This document shows positions 1-8,463 of a stretch of DNA of 64,000 nucleotides, piece by piece (the stretch's first letter is position 1; the number at the start of each line of letters is the position of its first letter). Both the position numbers and the translations under genes were made by a program. This DNA is from Pseudomonadota bacterium (GTDB taxonomy: Bacteria > Pseudomonadota > Alphaproteobacteria > Rhizobiales > Xanthobacteraceae): assembly GCA_018240595.1 (NCBI GenBank), contig JAFEFL010000029.1:1-64000 (forward strand), in the 5' to 3' direction. The notes below the pieces were generated by a model. The model saw only the letters and a list, made by a program, of their open reading frames with translations, was not told the DNA's origin and did not search any database.

Positions 1-192
1 CGCCAGCATCAGCGCGCCGGCGGCGAGGAACCGGGCGGCCAAGAAGAGCAGCGGCGGGCACGCGGCGACGGCGATCTTGCCGGCGGGGAAAGCCGAACTC
101 CACAAGACGACGAAGCCGAGGACCAGGAGGCCCAGGCGGAGGCGGGTGGTCGAGACGGCCGGCGGGGCGGCGGACAGGGCAAGCTGGGACAT
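1..192 (-). CDS. DMT (EamA-family) transporter, N-terminal part
   Basis: This minus-strand frame starts with ATG at 192 and runs off the left edge, so only the first 64 codons are present. After a short polar N-terminus comes a hydrophobic helix and the sequence WSSAFPAGKIAV, then PPLLFLAARF. This is the usual first-helix and loop pattern of EamA / drug-metabolite exporters, which carry metabolites or drugs across the inner membrane. It is divergent from the LysR gene at 293, so that regulator may control it. The family is fairly clear from this fragment, but the substrate is unknown. Confidence 0.75.
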   Translation of the reverse strand, partial: MSQLALSAAPPAVSTTRLRLGLLVLGFVVLWSSAFPAGKIAVAACPPLLFLAARFLAAGALMLA

Positions 193-234
193 GGGACGGT
201 TTCCTTTCGCCCGGACAGGTACGCCCCCGCCTTT

Positions 235-259
235 CCATTTGGAAATTAAATGGTATAAT
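235..259 (+). promoter_or_regulatory. LysR-type operator and -10 box between divergent genes
   Basis: CCATTT at 235-240 and AAATGG at 248-253 form an inverted repeat with a 7-nt spacer, which contains the T-N11-A pattern typical of LysR operators. TATAAT follows at 254-259 and is well placed as the -10 box of the lysR gene at 293. The 100-bp divergent spacer suggests that one operator serves both autoregulation and control of the transporter. Inferred from pattern only. Confidence 0.5.
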
Positions 260-292
260 TAACATCAGTGGATTTCTGAATGGACACCCCCA

Positions 293-1156
293 ATGCTGGA
301 TATCGAGCTCCTGCGCAGCTTCGTCTCGGTGGTCGACGCCGGCGGCTTCACCCGCGCCGGCGAGCGGGTCCACCGCACGCAGTCCACCGTCAGCCAGCAG
401 ATCAGGCGGCTGGAAGAATCGGTCGGCCGGCCCCTGCTCGCGCGTGACGGCAAGCGCGCCACACCGACCGAGGAAGGCGAGCGCCTGCTGACCTACGCCC
501 GGCGCATCCTGGCGCTCGAGCAGGAGGCGCGCGACGTCGTGGCCCGCCCGGTGGCCGACGGCGTGGTGCGGCTCGGCCTGCCCGAGGATTTCGCCGCCTA
601 CCGGCTGGTGGAGCTCTTGTCCGACTATGTGCGCGGCCGGCCGAGCTTGCGGCTGGACGTGCGCTCAGGGCTCAGCGCGACCAACCGTGCGGCGCTGGAG
701 CGCGGCGAACTCGACGTCGCGCTGCTGAAACGCCGGGCGGGTAACGGCGTCTGCATCGCCTCATGGCCCGAGCAATTGCAATGGGTGACGAGCCGTCGGC
801 ATCCGATCGACCTGACACGCGATCCCGTGCCGCTCGCCGTCTCGGAGCAGGGCTGCCTCTATCGCGATTCGCTGATCCATGCGCTCGAGGCGGCGGGCCG
901 CACCTGGCACATCGCCTATACCAGCCCGAACCTGTCCGGCATCCAGGCGGCGGTCGCGGTCGGGCTCGGCATCGCGATCCTGCCGGACGTCGCCGTCACG
1001 CCCGAACACCGCATCGTCGACACCAAGGGCTTCACGCCGATCGTTCACACCGAACTCGCGCTGGTGGTGTCGGAGACCGCGAGCCCCGCGGCGCGCAAGG
1101 TGGCGGAGTTGATCGCGGATCTGTGCAACACGCTGCGGCCGAGCCGGGCGGCGTAG
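293..1156 (+). CDS. LysR family transcriptional regulator
   Basis: A 287-residue LysR-type regulator. The N-terminal winged helix-turn-helix covers about residues 2-60, with the family signature around FTRAGERVHRTQSTVSQQIR. A periplasmic-binding-protein-like effector domain follows from about residue 90. The length is normal for the family. It is divergent from the DMT transporter and probably controls it through the dyad at 235-253. The effector is not predictable. The next gene, pdeM, is convergent and ends 2 nt away. Confidence 0.9.
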   Translation: MLDIELLRSFVSVVDAGGFTRAGERVHRTQSTVSQQIRRLEESVGRPLLARDGKRATPTEEGERLLTYARRILALEQEARDVVARPVADGVVRLGLPEDFAAYRLVELLSDYVRGRPSLRLDVRSGLSATNRAALERGELDVALLKRRAGNGVCIASWPEQLQWVTSRRHPIDLTRDPVPLAVSEQGCLYRDSLIHALEAAGRTWHIAYTSPNLSGIQAAVAVGLGIAILPDVAVTPEHRIVDTKGFTPIVHTELALVVSETASPAARKVAELIADLCNTLRPSRAA

Positions 1157-1157
1157 C

Positions 1158-1835
1158 TCAGCCCGGCAGGCAGCGCTTGGCGGCGAAGGCGTAGAGCCGG
1201 TCCTCGCCGAGCATGTGCGCGGTGAAGGCGAGCGTGCCGAACAGATCGGCGAACGCAGCATCGCGGATGTTCAGCCCGCCGGTGAACTCGCCGAAAGCCG
1301 GCATCACCAGTCGCGCATCATCGGCGGCGAAGCAGCGGCGGCGCACGGCGCGGCCGCGATGCGAGATCTTCGCCACCGGATGCAGATGACCGGCGATCTC
1401 GCCGGCAGCGCCGCTGGGCAGATGGCGGAAGGTGAGCGCCTCGAGCGCCAGCGCATGCTGGAACACACCGCCGATTCCGTCGGCCGGTTCCGGATCGTGA
1501 TTGCCGGTGATCCAGATCCAGTCGCGGCCGCGCTGCAGCGCCGCGATGCTGTCGCGGTCTTCGACCGAGAGGCGCGACGGCCCGCCGCCATCGTGGAAGC
1601 TGTCGCCGAGCGCGACAACGATGCGGGGGGCATAATGCGCGATGAGTTTGGTCAGCCGCGCCAGAGTCGCCGCGGTATCGTAAGGCGGCAGCAGCATGCC
1701 GCGCCGCGCGAAGCTCGAGCCTTTTTCCAGATGCAGATCGCTGACCGCGAGCAGGCCGTGCTCGGGCCAGTACAGCGCGCCGGAGGGATCGCAGAGAAGA
1801 GGGATAGATGCCACCACGATGTCATGGCCGGGCAT
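1158..1835 (-). CDS. pdeM: Ligase-associated metallophosphoesterase PdeM
   Basis: A calcineurin-like phosphoesterase of the PdeM family, which is encoded with a DNA ligase, an Lhr-type helicase and an MBL exonuclease in bacterial repair clusters. Counting from the ATG at 1835, the metal-binding motifs are visible: D33-x-H35 in DLHLEKG, GDSFHDGG (D78, H81), GNHD (N112, H113) and a late GHLHP. It lies 3' of the helicase on the same strand. The start is odd: the ATG at 1835 is inside a dispersed palindromic repeat (1820-1958) and has no clear Shine-Dalgarno. A TTG at 1985, overlapping the helicase stop, would read the whole repeat in frame and add 50 residues. I chose 1835 because family proteins begin about there. 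Confidence 0.85.
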   Translation of the reverse strand: MPGHDIVVASIPLLCDPSGALYWPEHGLLAVSDLHLEKGSSFARRGMLLPPYDTAATLARLTKLIAHYAPRIVVALGDSFHDGGGPSRLSVEDRDSIAALQRGRDWIWITGNHDPEPADGIGGVFQHALALEALTFRHLPSGAAGEIAGHLHPVAKISHRGRAVRRRCFAADDARLVMPAFGEFTGGLNIRDAAFADLFGTLAFTAHMLGEDRLYAFAAKRCLPG

Positions 1836-1958
1836 AGCCGTTCGAAGAACGGCGTCCTTTTGGACGCCTATGACCCGGCCATCCCGCTTAGGAAGGCACG
1901 GAGTCGATGAATCGGGATCACCGGGTCTCGGCCCTTCGGGCCGGCCCGGTGATGACAC
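1820..1958 (-). repeat. Dispersed palindromic repeat, copy A
   Basis: A two-hairpin element bounded by GTCATGGCCGGGC on one side and GCCCGGTGATGACA on the other. Read on the minus strand it matches the copy at 5452-5577 in order: a hairpin with CCGGTGATCCCG, a variable linker ending in CTTCCTAAGCGGG or a similar string, then a hairpin GGGATGGCCGGGTCA ... GCCCGGCCATGACA. The element separates the helicase stop from the pdeM core and supplies the likely pdeM start codon. Confidence 0.85.
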
Positions 1959-1981
1959 CAGACTTGTTGCGCGTAGCGCGC

Positions 1982-4540
1982 TCAATTCATCGCTTCCTTG
2001 ATCAACTCATCCGCGGCTTCCGCCAGCAGCGTATCCGCCGCCTCGCCATAGACCGTTTCGCGGCCGATCTCCAGCATCACCGGAACCGCCAGCGGCGAGA
2101 CGTGGTCCAGCCGTTTATGGACGATTCGGCCCTGCACGCGCGACAGCATTTCCGACAGCCGCTTGATGTCGAGGAGGCCGGTCGCAGCATCGGCCCGCGC
2201 CGCGCGCAGCAGGATGTGGTCGGCCTGGTGCTTGCGCAACACGTCGTAGACGAGGTCGGTGGATATCGTGAGTTGCCGCCGCGTCTTTTCCTCGCCGGGA
2301 AACCGCCGCTCGATCAGCCCGGCGATGATGGCGCAGGTGCGGAAGGTACGCTTCATCAAGGCCGATTCATCGAGCCAGGCTTCGAGATCGTCGCCGAGCA
2401 TGTCCTCGGCGAAGAGTTCCGCCAGCGACAGCCCGCCTTTGGCCAAATCGTTTCCTTTTGAAATGCGCAGACCCATGTCGCCCAGGCCCCATACCGCCAG
2501 CGCATATTCGTTGGCGACAAATCCGAGCGGCTTGAGGCCCCAGCGCTCGAGCCGCCGCGTCAGCAGCATGCCGAGCGTCTGATGCGCCAGGCGGCCCTCG
2601 AACGGATAACAGACGAGATAATTCTTCGCCGCGCGCGGAAAGGTCTCGACCAGCAGATCATTGGCCGGCGGCAGCAGCGAGCGCCACTTCTGAATTTCGA
2701 GCCACTCGCGCACCTGGGCTGGCAAGGCGCCCCAGGCTTTCGGATCGGCGAGAATATCGCGCACCCGCGAGGCAAGATAAGTCGAGAGCGGAAATTTGCC
2801 GCCTTCATAGGCCGGCACTTTCGGATCGCTGGCGTTGGAACGCGAGGCATAGACCTCGTTCTCGACCAGCGCCTCGTAACGCAATATCTCGCCGGCGAAG
2901 ACGAAGGTGTCGCCCGGTGTCAGGCCTTCGATGAAATATTCCTCGACCTGGCCGAGGACGCGGCCGCCGCGCGGGATCACCGTTGTCGAACGGCGTGAGC
3001 GCACGAGGCGTACTTTCAGCATATCGGCCTCGACGATGGTGCCGATATTCATGCGATAGCGCTGCGCCACGTTCGGATGCGTGATTCGCCAGCGTCCGTC
3101 CTTGCCTTGCCTGATCTTGGCGAAGCGTTCGTAAGCCTTCAGCGCATAACCGCCGGTGGCGACGAAGTCGATGACGCCGTCGAAATCGCTGCGTGCCAGT
3201 TTCGCATAGGGCGCCGCGGCACGCACTTCGTCATACAACTCGTCGGACAAAAACGGCTCGCCGACGGCGCGGCCGAGCACGTGCTGCGCCAGCACGTCGA
3301 GCGCGCCGGTGCGCAGCGGCGGCGTATCCTGCGCGTTCTCGGCGACGGCGGCAATCGCCGCCGTGCATTCCAGCACTTCGAAACGGTTGGACGGCACCAG
3401 CACCGCCTTCGACGGTTCGTCGAGGCGGTGATTGGCGCGGCCGATTCTCTGCAAGAGGCGCGAGGAACCTTTCGGTGCGCCAATGTTAACGACGAGATCG
3501 ACGTCGCCCCAGTCGATGCCGAGGTCGAGCGACGAGGTCGCGACCACCGCGCGCAATTTGCCGGCGGCCATGGCGTCCTCGACCTTGCGGCGCTGCGCGA
3601 CGTCGAGCGAGCCGTGATGCAGCGCGATGGCGAGGTTGTCGTCGTTGATGCCCCACAGCGCCTGGAACATGAATTCGGCCTGGCTGCGGGTGTTGACGAA
3701 GATCAGCGTCGTCTTGTGCGTCTTGATGAGATCGTAGACTTCGCTCAGCGCGTGGCGCGCCGAATGCCCGGCCCAGGGCAGCCGCTCGGTGGTGTCGAGC
3801 ATCGACACATCGGGCTGCGCGCCGGGTTCGGCGATGACGAGATCGGCGCGGCGCTGGCCGTCCGGCGGCTGCGGCACCAGGAAACGGCACAGTTCATCGG
3901 GCTCGGCGACCGTGGCCGACAAACCGACGGTGACGAGATCGGGCGCCAGCGTGAACAGCCGCGCGAGGCCGAGCGACAACAGATCGCCGCGTTTGGACAG
4001 CACCAGCGAATGCAACTCGTCGAGGATGACGCGCTTGAGCGAGCCGAACAGGAACGGCGCGTCGGCGGTGGCGAGCAGCAGCGCGAGTTGTTCGGGCGTC
4101 GTCAGCAGGATGTCGGGCGGATCGCGGCGCTGGCGCTGACGTTTCGAGGTCGGCGTGTCGCCGGTGCGGGTCTCGAGCCGGATCGGCAGCTTCATCTCGG
4201 CGACCGGCGTCTCGAGGTTGCGCGCAATGTCGACGGCCAGCGCCTTCAGCGGCGAGATGTAGAGCGTGTGCAGCCCGCCCTCGCGGCGAATGCCGCGGCC
4301 GGTCGACGTGAGCTTCCTGTCTTTCGCCGCTTTGGGCTTCTCGGACTGCTCATGCAACTCAACCAGCGTCGGCAAAAATCCCGCCAGCGTCTTGCCGCCG
4401 CCGGTCGGCGCGATCAGCAGCGATGACTTTCCCGCGCGCGCTTTCTCCAGCAGCGCGAGCTGATGCGCGCGCGGCGCCCAGCCGCGCGCGGCGAACCAGC
4501 GCGTGAAGACATCGGGCAGTTGCGCGTGCTGCTTACTCAC
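1982..4540 (-). CDS. Ligase-associated DEXH-box helicase (Lhr-Core family)
   Basis: An 852-residue superfamily 2 helicase of the Lhr-core type, the 3'-5' helicase found with ligase / exonuclease / PdeM repair genes. Motifs seen: Walker A APTGGGKT (residues 44-51), the threonine-rich LLTTPEQL, DELH (174-177), SATV, and the motif VI region QRIGRANHR. The long C-terminal part matches the winged-helix / Lhr-core extension. It is cotranscribed with the upstream methyltransferase (4-nt ATGA overlap at 4537-4540) and with pdeM downstream. It presumably unwinds damaged or RNA-containing duplexes for the partner nuclease and ligase encoded divergently. Confidence 0.93.
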   Translation of the reverse strand: MSKQHAQLPDVFTRWFAARGWAPRAHQLALLEKARAGKSSLLIAPTGGGKTLAGFLPTLVELHEQSEKPKAAKDRKLTSTGRGIRREGGLHTLYISPLKALAVDIARNLETPVAEMKLPIRLETRTGDTPTSKRQRQRRDPPDILLTTPEQLALLLATADAPFLFGSLKRVILDELHSLVLSKRGDLLSLGLARLFTLAPDLVTVGLSATVAEPDELCRFLVPQPPDGQRRADLVIAEPGAQPDVSMLDTTERLPWAGHSARHALSEVYDLIKTHKTTLIFVNTRSQAEFMFQALWGINDDNLAIALHHGSLDVAQRRKVEDAMAAGKLRAVVATSSLDLGIDWGDVDLVVNIGAPKGSSRLLQRIGRANHRLDEPSKAVLVPSNRFEVLECTAAIAAVAENAQDTPPLRTGALDVLAQHVLGRAVGEPFLSDELYDEVRAAAPYAKLARSDFDGVIDFVATGGYALKAYERFAKIRQGKDGRWRITHPNVAQRYRMNIGTIVEADMLKVRLVRSRRSTTVIPRGGRVLGQVEEYFIEGLTPGDTFVFAGEILRYEALVENEVYASRSNASDPKVPAYEGGKFPLSTYLASRVRDILADPKAWGALPAQVREWLEIQKWRSLLPPANDLLVETFPRAAKNYLVCYPFEGRLAHQTLGMLLTRRLERWGLKPLGFVANEYALAVWGLGDMGLRISKGNDLAKGGLSLAELFAEDMLGDDLEAWLDESALMKRTFRTCAIIAGLIERRFPGEEKTRRQLTISTDLVYDVLRKHQADHILLRAARADAATGLLDIKRLSEMLSRVQGRIVHKRLDHVSPLAVPVMLEIGRETVYGEAADTLLAEAADELIKEAMN

Positions 4541-5457
4541 CGCCGTGCCACCACCACCAGCCCCGGAACTTCATTGCCCTTCTCGCGGCGCGCCCAGGCC
4601 TGTTCCATCATCACCAGCTCGAGCCCGCCCGCGGTCATGGCTTCGCGCACATGCGCCGGCGCATGAGCATAACGCAGCGTGTCGCGCAGGATGACGCCAT
4701 CGCCGTCATGCGTCTCGACGCTGAACACAAGCAAGCCGCCCGGCTTCAGCGCCCGCGCTGCCGGCGCACCGACCTGCAGCAGTTCGTGAAAATAGATGAA
4801 CACGTCGGCAGCGACGATGAGATCGAGCGAGGCCTCCGGCAAGGCGCGCAGATAGGTCATGGCCTCGGCTTCCGCGAGAAGGTCGTAGACCTTCTTGTCG
4901 CGCGCCAGCGCCAGCATTCCGGACGACAGATCGACGCCGGTGAGCGAGCCGCACAACGGCCGGAACGCCTCGCCGGCGAGCCCCGTGCCACAGCCAAGAT
5001 CGAGCGCGGCGGCGAACTGTGTGGCCGGCGCGACGCGCCGCACGGCATCGAACAGGATCTGCGGGCCGCGATAGCCGAGCCGGCCGGCGAGCGAGGCTTC
5101 GAACTTCGGCGCGTAGCCGTCGAACAGCGACTGGATGTAGCCGATCGGCATGGCCACCGGCGGCAGCGCCCCGAGCCGGGCGAGCCGCACCGCGGCGCCG
5201 TGGGCGTCATCCGGATCGGCGGCGCGCGCCCTCTCGAAGGCCGCGATGGCGCCGGCCGCATCGCCGAGCGCTTCGCGCACTTCGCCGAGCGCGAACCAGG
5301 CCGCGGCAAAGCCGGGCGCCAGCCCGACCACCTCGGCCAGCAGTTCCGCCGCCGCCGCGGTATCGCCGGCCTCGGTCAGGCCGCGCGCCCATTCGTAGCG
5401 GCGGTCGGCGATCAGATCGCCGGAGGACTGGTTCAGGTTCGTCACTTTTTCTGTCAT
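4537..5457 (-). CDS. TPR-containing SAM-dependent methyltransferase
   Basis: 306 residues. The N-terminal 100 residues form tetratricopeptide-like helices (AAWFALGEVREALGDAAGAIAAFERA). A class I SAM methyltransferase domain follows, with motif I ALDLGCGTG at 151-159, an acidic motif II region (LTGVDLSSGML) and LDLIVAADVFIYF as motif IV. The substrate is unknown. The gene overlaps the helicase by 4 nt, so it is translationally coupled to the repair genes, although its role there is unclear. Its ATG (5455-5457) is formed by the terminal bases of the repeat at 5452-5577, so the repeat defines the N-terminus of this protein. Confidence 0.85.
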   Translation of the reverse strand: MTEKVTNLNQSSGDLIADRRYEWARGLTEAGDTAAAAELLAEVVGLAPGFAAAWFALGEVREALGDAAGAIAAFERARAADPDDAHGAAVRLARLGALPPVAMPIGYIQSLFDGYAPKFEASLAGRLGYRGPQILFDAVRRVAPATQFAAALDLGCGTGLAGEAFRPLCGSLTGVDLSSGMLALARDKKVYDLLAEAEAMTYLRALPEASLDLIVAADVFIYFHELLQVGAPAARALKPGGLLVFSVETHDGDGVILRDTLRYAHAPAHVREAMTAGGLELVMMEQAWARREKGNEVPGLVVVARR

Positions 5458-5577
5458 CGCCGGGGTTGACCCGGCGATCCCGCTTAGTTTTGGCGACGTT
5501 CGTGCGTTCCTTATCGGGATGGCCGGGTCAAGAGGGCGTCCACGCCCGTCTTCGACGGGCTTTGCCCGGCCATGACA
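5452..5577 (+). repeat. Dispersed palindromic repeat, copy B
   Basis: Starts TGTCATCGCCGGGG and ends GCCCGGCCATGACA. It holds a short hairpin (GCCGGG / CCCGGC) and a second, longer hairpin (GATGGCCGGG ... CCCGGCCAT), with a smaller inner stem around GGCGTCC. It has the same architecture as copy A at 1820-1958 but the opposite orientation. It fills most of the divergent spacer between the methyltransferase and the exonuclease, so it probably also carries or neighbours their promoters. Confidence 0.85.
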
Positions 5578-5605
5578 AGTCTCTGACGATACTTATCTAA
5601 GCAGC

Positions 5606-6670
5606 ATGCGGCCCGAACAAATCCTGGTTCCGACCCCGTCCGGCCTGTGCAGCAAGGCCGGCGGCTTTCATATCGACCCGACCCGGCCGGTGGACAAGGC
5701 CCTGATCACGCATGGCCATTCAGACCATGCCCGGGCCGGGCACGGCCATGTGCTGGCGACCCAGGAAACGCTCGACATCATGCGCCTGCGTTATGGCGAG
5801 AAATTCGCCGGATCCACGCAGGCCATTGGCTACGGCGAGACGCTCAAGCTTGGCGACGTCACCGTCAGCTACCACCCCGCCGGTCATGTGCTCGGCTCGG
5901 CGCAGATCGCCGTCGAGCGCAAGGGCCTGCGCATCGTCGCTTCCGGCGACTACAAGGATGTCGCCGATCCGACCTGCGCGCCGTTCGAACTCGTGCCGTG
6001 TGACGTGTTCATCACCGAGGCGACGTTCGGTTTGCCGGTGTTTCGCCATCACGACGCCGAAGGCGAGATCAGGAAGCTCCTGCATTCGGTCGCGGTGTTT
6101 CCCGAGCGCGCGCATCTGGTCGGCGCCTATTCGCTCGGCAAGGCGCAGCGCGTCATGGCGCTGCTGCGCGCCGCCGGTTACGACAAGACGATCTATCTGC
6201 ATGGCGCCATGGAGAAGATCACCGCCTATTACCAGGAGCGCGGCATCGATCTCGGGCCGGTCGAATTGGTGAAAGGCGCCAAGAAGGCGGAGCTCGCCGG
6301 CACCATCACCATCTGCCCGCCGACGGCGATGAGCGATTTGTGGTCGCGGCGCTTTCCCGATCCGGTGCTCGCCTTCGCTTCGGGCTGGATGCGTGTGCGC
6401 GCCCGCGCCCGGCAGCGCGGTGTCACGCTGCCGCTGGTGATTTCCGATCACGCCGACTGGGACGGCCTGACCAAGACGATCAGCGCCACCGGCTGCTCCG
6501 AAGTCTGGGTCACGCATGGCGAGGAAGAAGCGCTGGTGCACTGGGCGCACATGCAAGGGCTCAAGGCGAAGCCGCTGGCGATCGTCGGCTATGGCGATGA
6601 GGAGGAGCATGAGGCTGAAATCCCCCTCCCCCCGCGAAGCGGCGGGGAGGGAGGGGAGAAGCAAGAATGA
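5606..6670 (+). CDS. Ligase-associated DNA exonuclease (MBL fold)
   Basis: 354 residues, a metallo-beta-lactamase / beta-CASP nuclease of the ligase-associated exonuclease family (SNM1/Artemis relatives). The metal-binding signature is HGHSDH at residues 36-41. GDYKDVADPT and the late SDHADWDGL give the other ligands. The ATGA at 6667 couples it to the ligase gene, so trimming and sealing enzymes are made together. The last residues (EIPLPPRSGGEGGEKQE) are read from a GC-rich palindrome at 6621-6660 and look like a repeat-derived tail rather than part of the fold. Confidence 0.92.
   Translation: MRPEQILVPTPSGLCSKAGGFHIDPTRPVDKALITHGHSDHARAGHGHVLATQETLDIMRLRYGEKFAGSTQAIGYGETLKLGDVTVSYHPAGHVLGSAQIAVERKGLRIVASGDYKDVADPTCAPFELVPCDVFITEATFGLPVFRHHDAEGEIRKLLHSVAVFPERAHLVGAYSLGKAQRVMALLRAAGYDKTIYLHGAMEKITAYYQERGIDLGPVELVKGAKKAELAGTITICPPTAMSDLWSRRFPDPVLAFASGWMRVRARARQRGVTLPLVISDHADWDGLTKTISATGCSEVWVTHGEEEALVHWAHMQGLKAKPLAIVGYGDEEEHEAEIPLPPRSGGEGGEKQE
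6621..6660. repeat. CCCCTCCC-type palindrome at the 3' end of the exonuclease gene
   Basis: CCCCCTCCCCCCGC - GAA - GCGGCGGGGAGGGAGGGG is a near-perfect hairpin lying wholly inside the coding frame. The same kind of unit occurs in the ligase gene at 6934-7058. It encodes PLPPRSGGEG in both genes because it is read in the same frame. Confidence 0.8.
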
Positions 6671-8463
6671 ATCGCTTCGCCGAACTGCTCGACCGGCTCG
6701 CCTACGAGCCGGGGCGTAACAACAAGATCAAATTGATCGCCGCCTACTTTCGCGAGACGGAAGATCCCGATCGCGGTTATGCGCTCGCGGCGATGACCGG
6801 CGCGCTGTCGTTCCGCAACGCCAAGGCCGGCATGATCCGCGCGCTGATCGCCGAGCGCACCGATCCGGCGTTGTTCGCGCTGTCCTATGATTACGTCGGC
6901 GATTTGTCGGAGACGGTGGCGCTGATGTGGACGCCCTCTCCCCTCCCCCCGCGCAGCGGTGGGGAGGGGTCGGGGGTGGGGGGCGTTGGCGATTCGAAAG
7001 AGCCCCCCACCCCTAACCCCTCCCCGCCACTCACTTCGTTCGTGTGGGGAGGGGGAGCACAAGCCGATCTGTTCGACATCCCCAAACCCGAACGGCTGCT
7101 GCGCAACGATCCCTCGCCCACCCTCGCCGAAGTCGTCGAGACTTTATCGACGCTCGGCAAGGCGCAACTGCCGGCGCAGATCGCGCGCTGGCTCGACGTG
7201 CTCGACGAGACCGGCCGCTGGGCCTTGCTCAAGCTCGTCACCGGCTCCTTGCGCATCGGCGTGTCGGCGCGGCTCGCCAAAACGGCAGCGGCGGCGCTCG
7301 GCGCCAAGGACCCCGACGAAATCGAGGTGCTGTGGCCGGGCCTCGAACCGCCCTACACCGAGTTGTTCGCCTGGCTGGAAGGCAGAGGCGACAAGCCAGT
7401 CAGCCGCGATCCGGCGCCGTTCCGACCGGCCATGCTGGCGCACGCCATCGAAGACGGCGATCTCGACGCGCTCGACCCCGCCGACTTCATGGCGGAATGG
7501 AAATGGGACGGCATCCGCGTTCAGGCGGTCGCCGGACGCGACGAGCACGGCGCCATGGTGTCGCGGCTCTATTCGCGCACCGGCGAGGACATCTCGAAGA
7601 GCTTTCCCGATCTTTTGCCGTCGCTGCGCCGGCCCGGCGCCATCGACGGCGAATTGCTGATCCTGCGCGAGGGCCGCGTGCAATCGTTCAACGTCTTGCA
7701 GCAGCGGCTCAACCGCAAGACCGTGACGCCGAAGCTGATCCAGGAATTCCCGGCGCACTTGCGCGCCTACGACCTGCTCGCCGACGAGACCGGCGATTTG
7801 CGCGAGATCGGCTTTGCCGAACGGCGCGCCCGGCTCGAGAGGTTCGTCGCCGCGCTCGACGATCCGCGCATCGACCTATCGCCGCTGGTTGCCTTCGCCA
7901 CCTGGGACGAACTGATCGCCGCCCGCGCCAACCCCGGCGACGGCGGCGCCGGCGACGACGCGGAAGCCGTCGAAGGCGTCATGCTCAAGCGCCGCACCGC
8001 CCCTTACGTGCCCGGCCGGCCGAAAGGCCAGTGGTGGAAATGGAAGCGCGATCCGATGGTGGTCGATGCCGTGCTGATGTACGCGCAGCGCGGCCACGGC
8101 AAGCGCTCGTCGTTCTATTCCGACTACACCTTCGGCGTCTGGAACGGCGACGACGAGCTGGTGCCGGTCGGCAAGGCCTATTTCGGCTTCACCGACGAGG
8201 AGCTCACGGAGATCGACCGCTTCATCCGCCGTAACACCGTCGCCAAATTCGGCCCGGTGCGCGAGGTGACACACGACGCCGACACCGGGCTGGTGCTGGA
8301 GGTCGCCTTCGAGGGCCTGCAGCAATCGACCCGCCACAAGTCCGGCATCGCCATGCGCTTTCCGCGCATCAACCGGCTGCGCTGGGACAAGCCGCCGCGC
8401 GAGGCAGACCGGCTGGAAACGCTGGAGAAAATGCTAAACTCTGTCATTCCGAGGCGCGGATGA
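6667..8463 (+). CDS. ATP-dependent DNA ligase with repeat insertion
   Basis: 598 residues, an ATP-dependent DNA ligase of the kind that accompanies the Lhr-core helicase and MBL exonuclease. It has an N-terminal alpha-helical DNA-binding domain, an adenylation domain with the nucleophile K279 in EWKWDGIR, further motifs SRTGEDIS, IDGELLI and EGVMLKR, KGQWWKWKRDP near the domain boundary, and a C-terminal OB fold. Residues about 90-131 (LPPRSGGEGSGVGG ... FVWGGG) are low-complexity and are encoded by a palindromic repeat at 6934-7058 that keeps the frame. The last residues (NSVIPRRG) and the stop come from another repeat (8441-8547). Without these additions the protein would have about the normal family size. 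Confidence 0.92.
   Translation: MNRFAELLDRLAYEPGRNNKIKLIAAYFRETEDPDRGYALAAMTGALSFRNAKAGMIRALIAERTDPALFALSYDYVGDLSETVALMWTPSPLPPRSGGEGSGVGGVGDSKEPPTPNPSPPLTSFVWGGGAQADLFDIPKPERLLRNDPSPTLAEVVETLSTLGKAQLPAQIARWLDVLDETGRWALLKLVTGSLRIGVSARLAKTAAAALGAKDPDEIEVLWPGLEPPYTELFAWLEGRGDKPVSRDPAPFRPAMLAHAIEDGDLDALDPADFMAEWKWDGIRVQAVAGRDEHGAMVSRLYSRTGEDISKSFPDLLPSLRRPGAIDGELLILREGRVQSFNVLQQRLNRKTVTPKLIQEFPAHLRAYDLLADETGDLREIGFAERRARLERFVAALDDPRIDLSPLVAFATWDELIAARANPGDGGAGDDAEAVEGVMLKRRTAPYVPGRPKGQWWKWKRDPMVVDAVLMYAQRGHGKRSSFYSDYTFGVWNGDDELVPVGKAYFGFTDEELTEIDRFIRRNTVAKFGPVREVTHDADTGLVLEVAFEGLQQSTRHKSGIAMRFPRINRLRWDKPPREADRLETLEKMLNSVIPRRG
6934..7058. repeat. Palindromic repeat inserted in frame in the ligase gene
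   Basis: About 125 bp with two arms: CCCTCTCCCCTCCCCCCGCG ... GGGGAGGGG, then GCCCCCCACCCCTAACCCC ... TGTGGGGAGGGGGAG. These are the dispersed GC-rich palindromes normally found between genes. Its length and phase add about 42 codons without a stop to the N-terminal domain of the DNA ligase. Confidence 0.85.
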
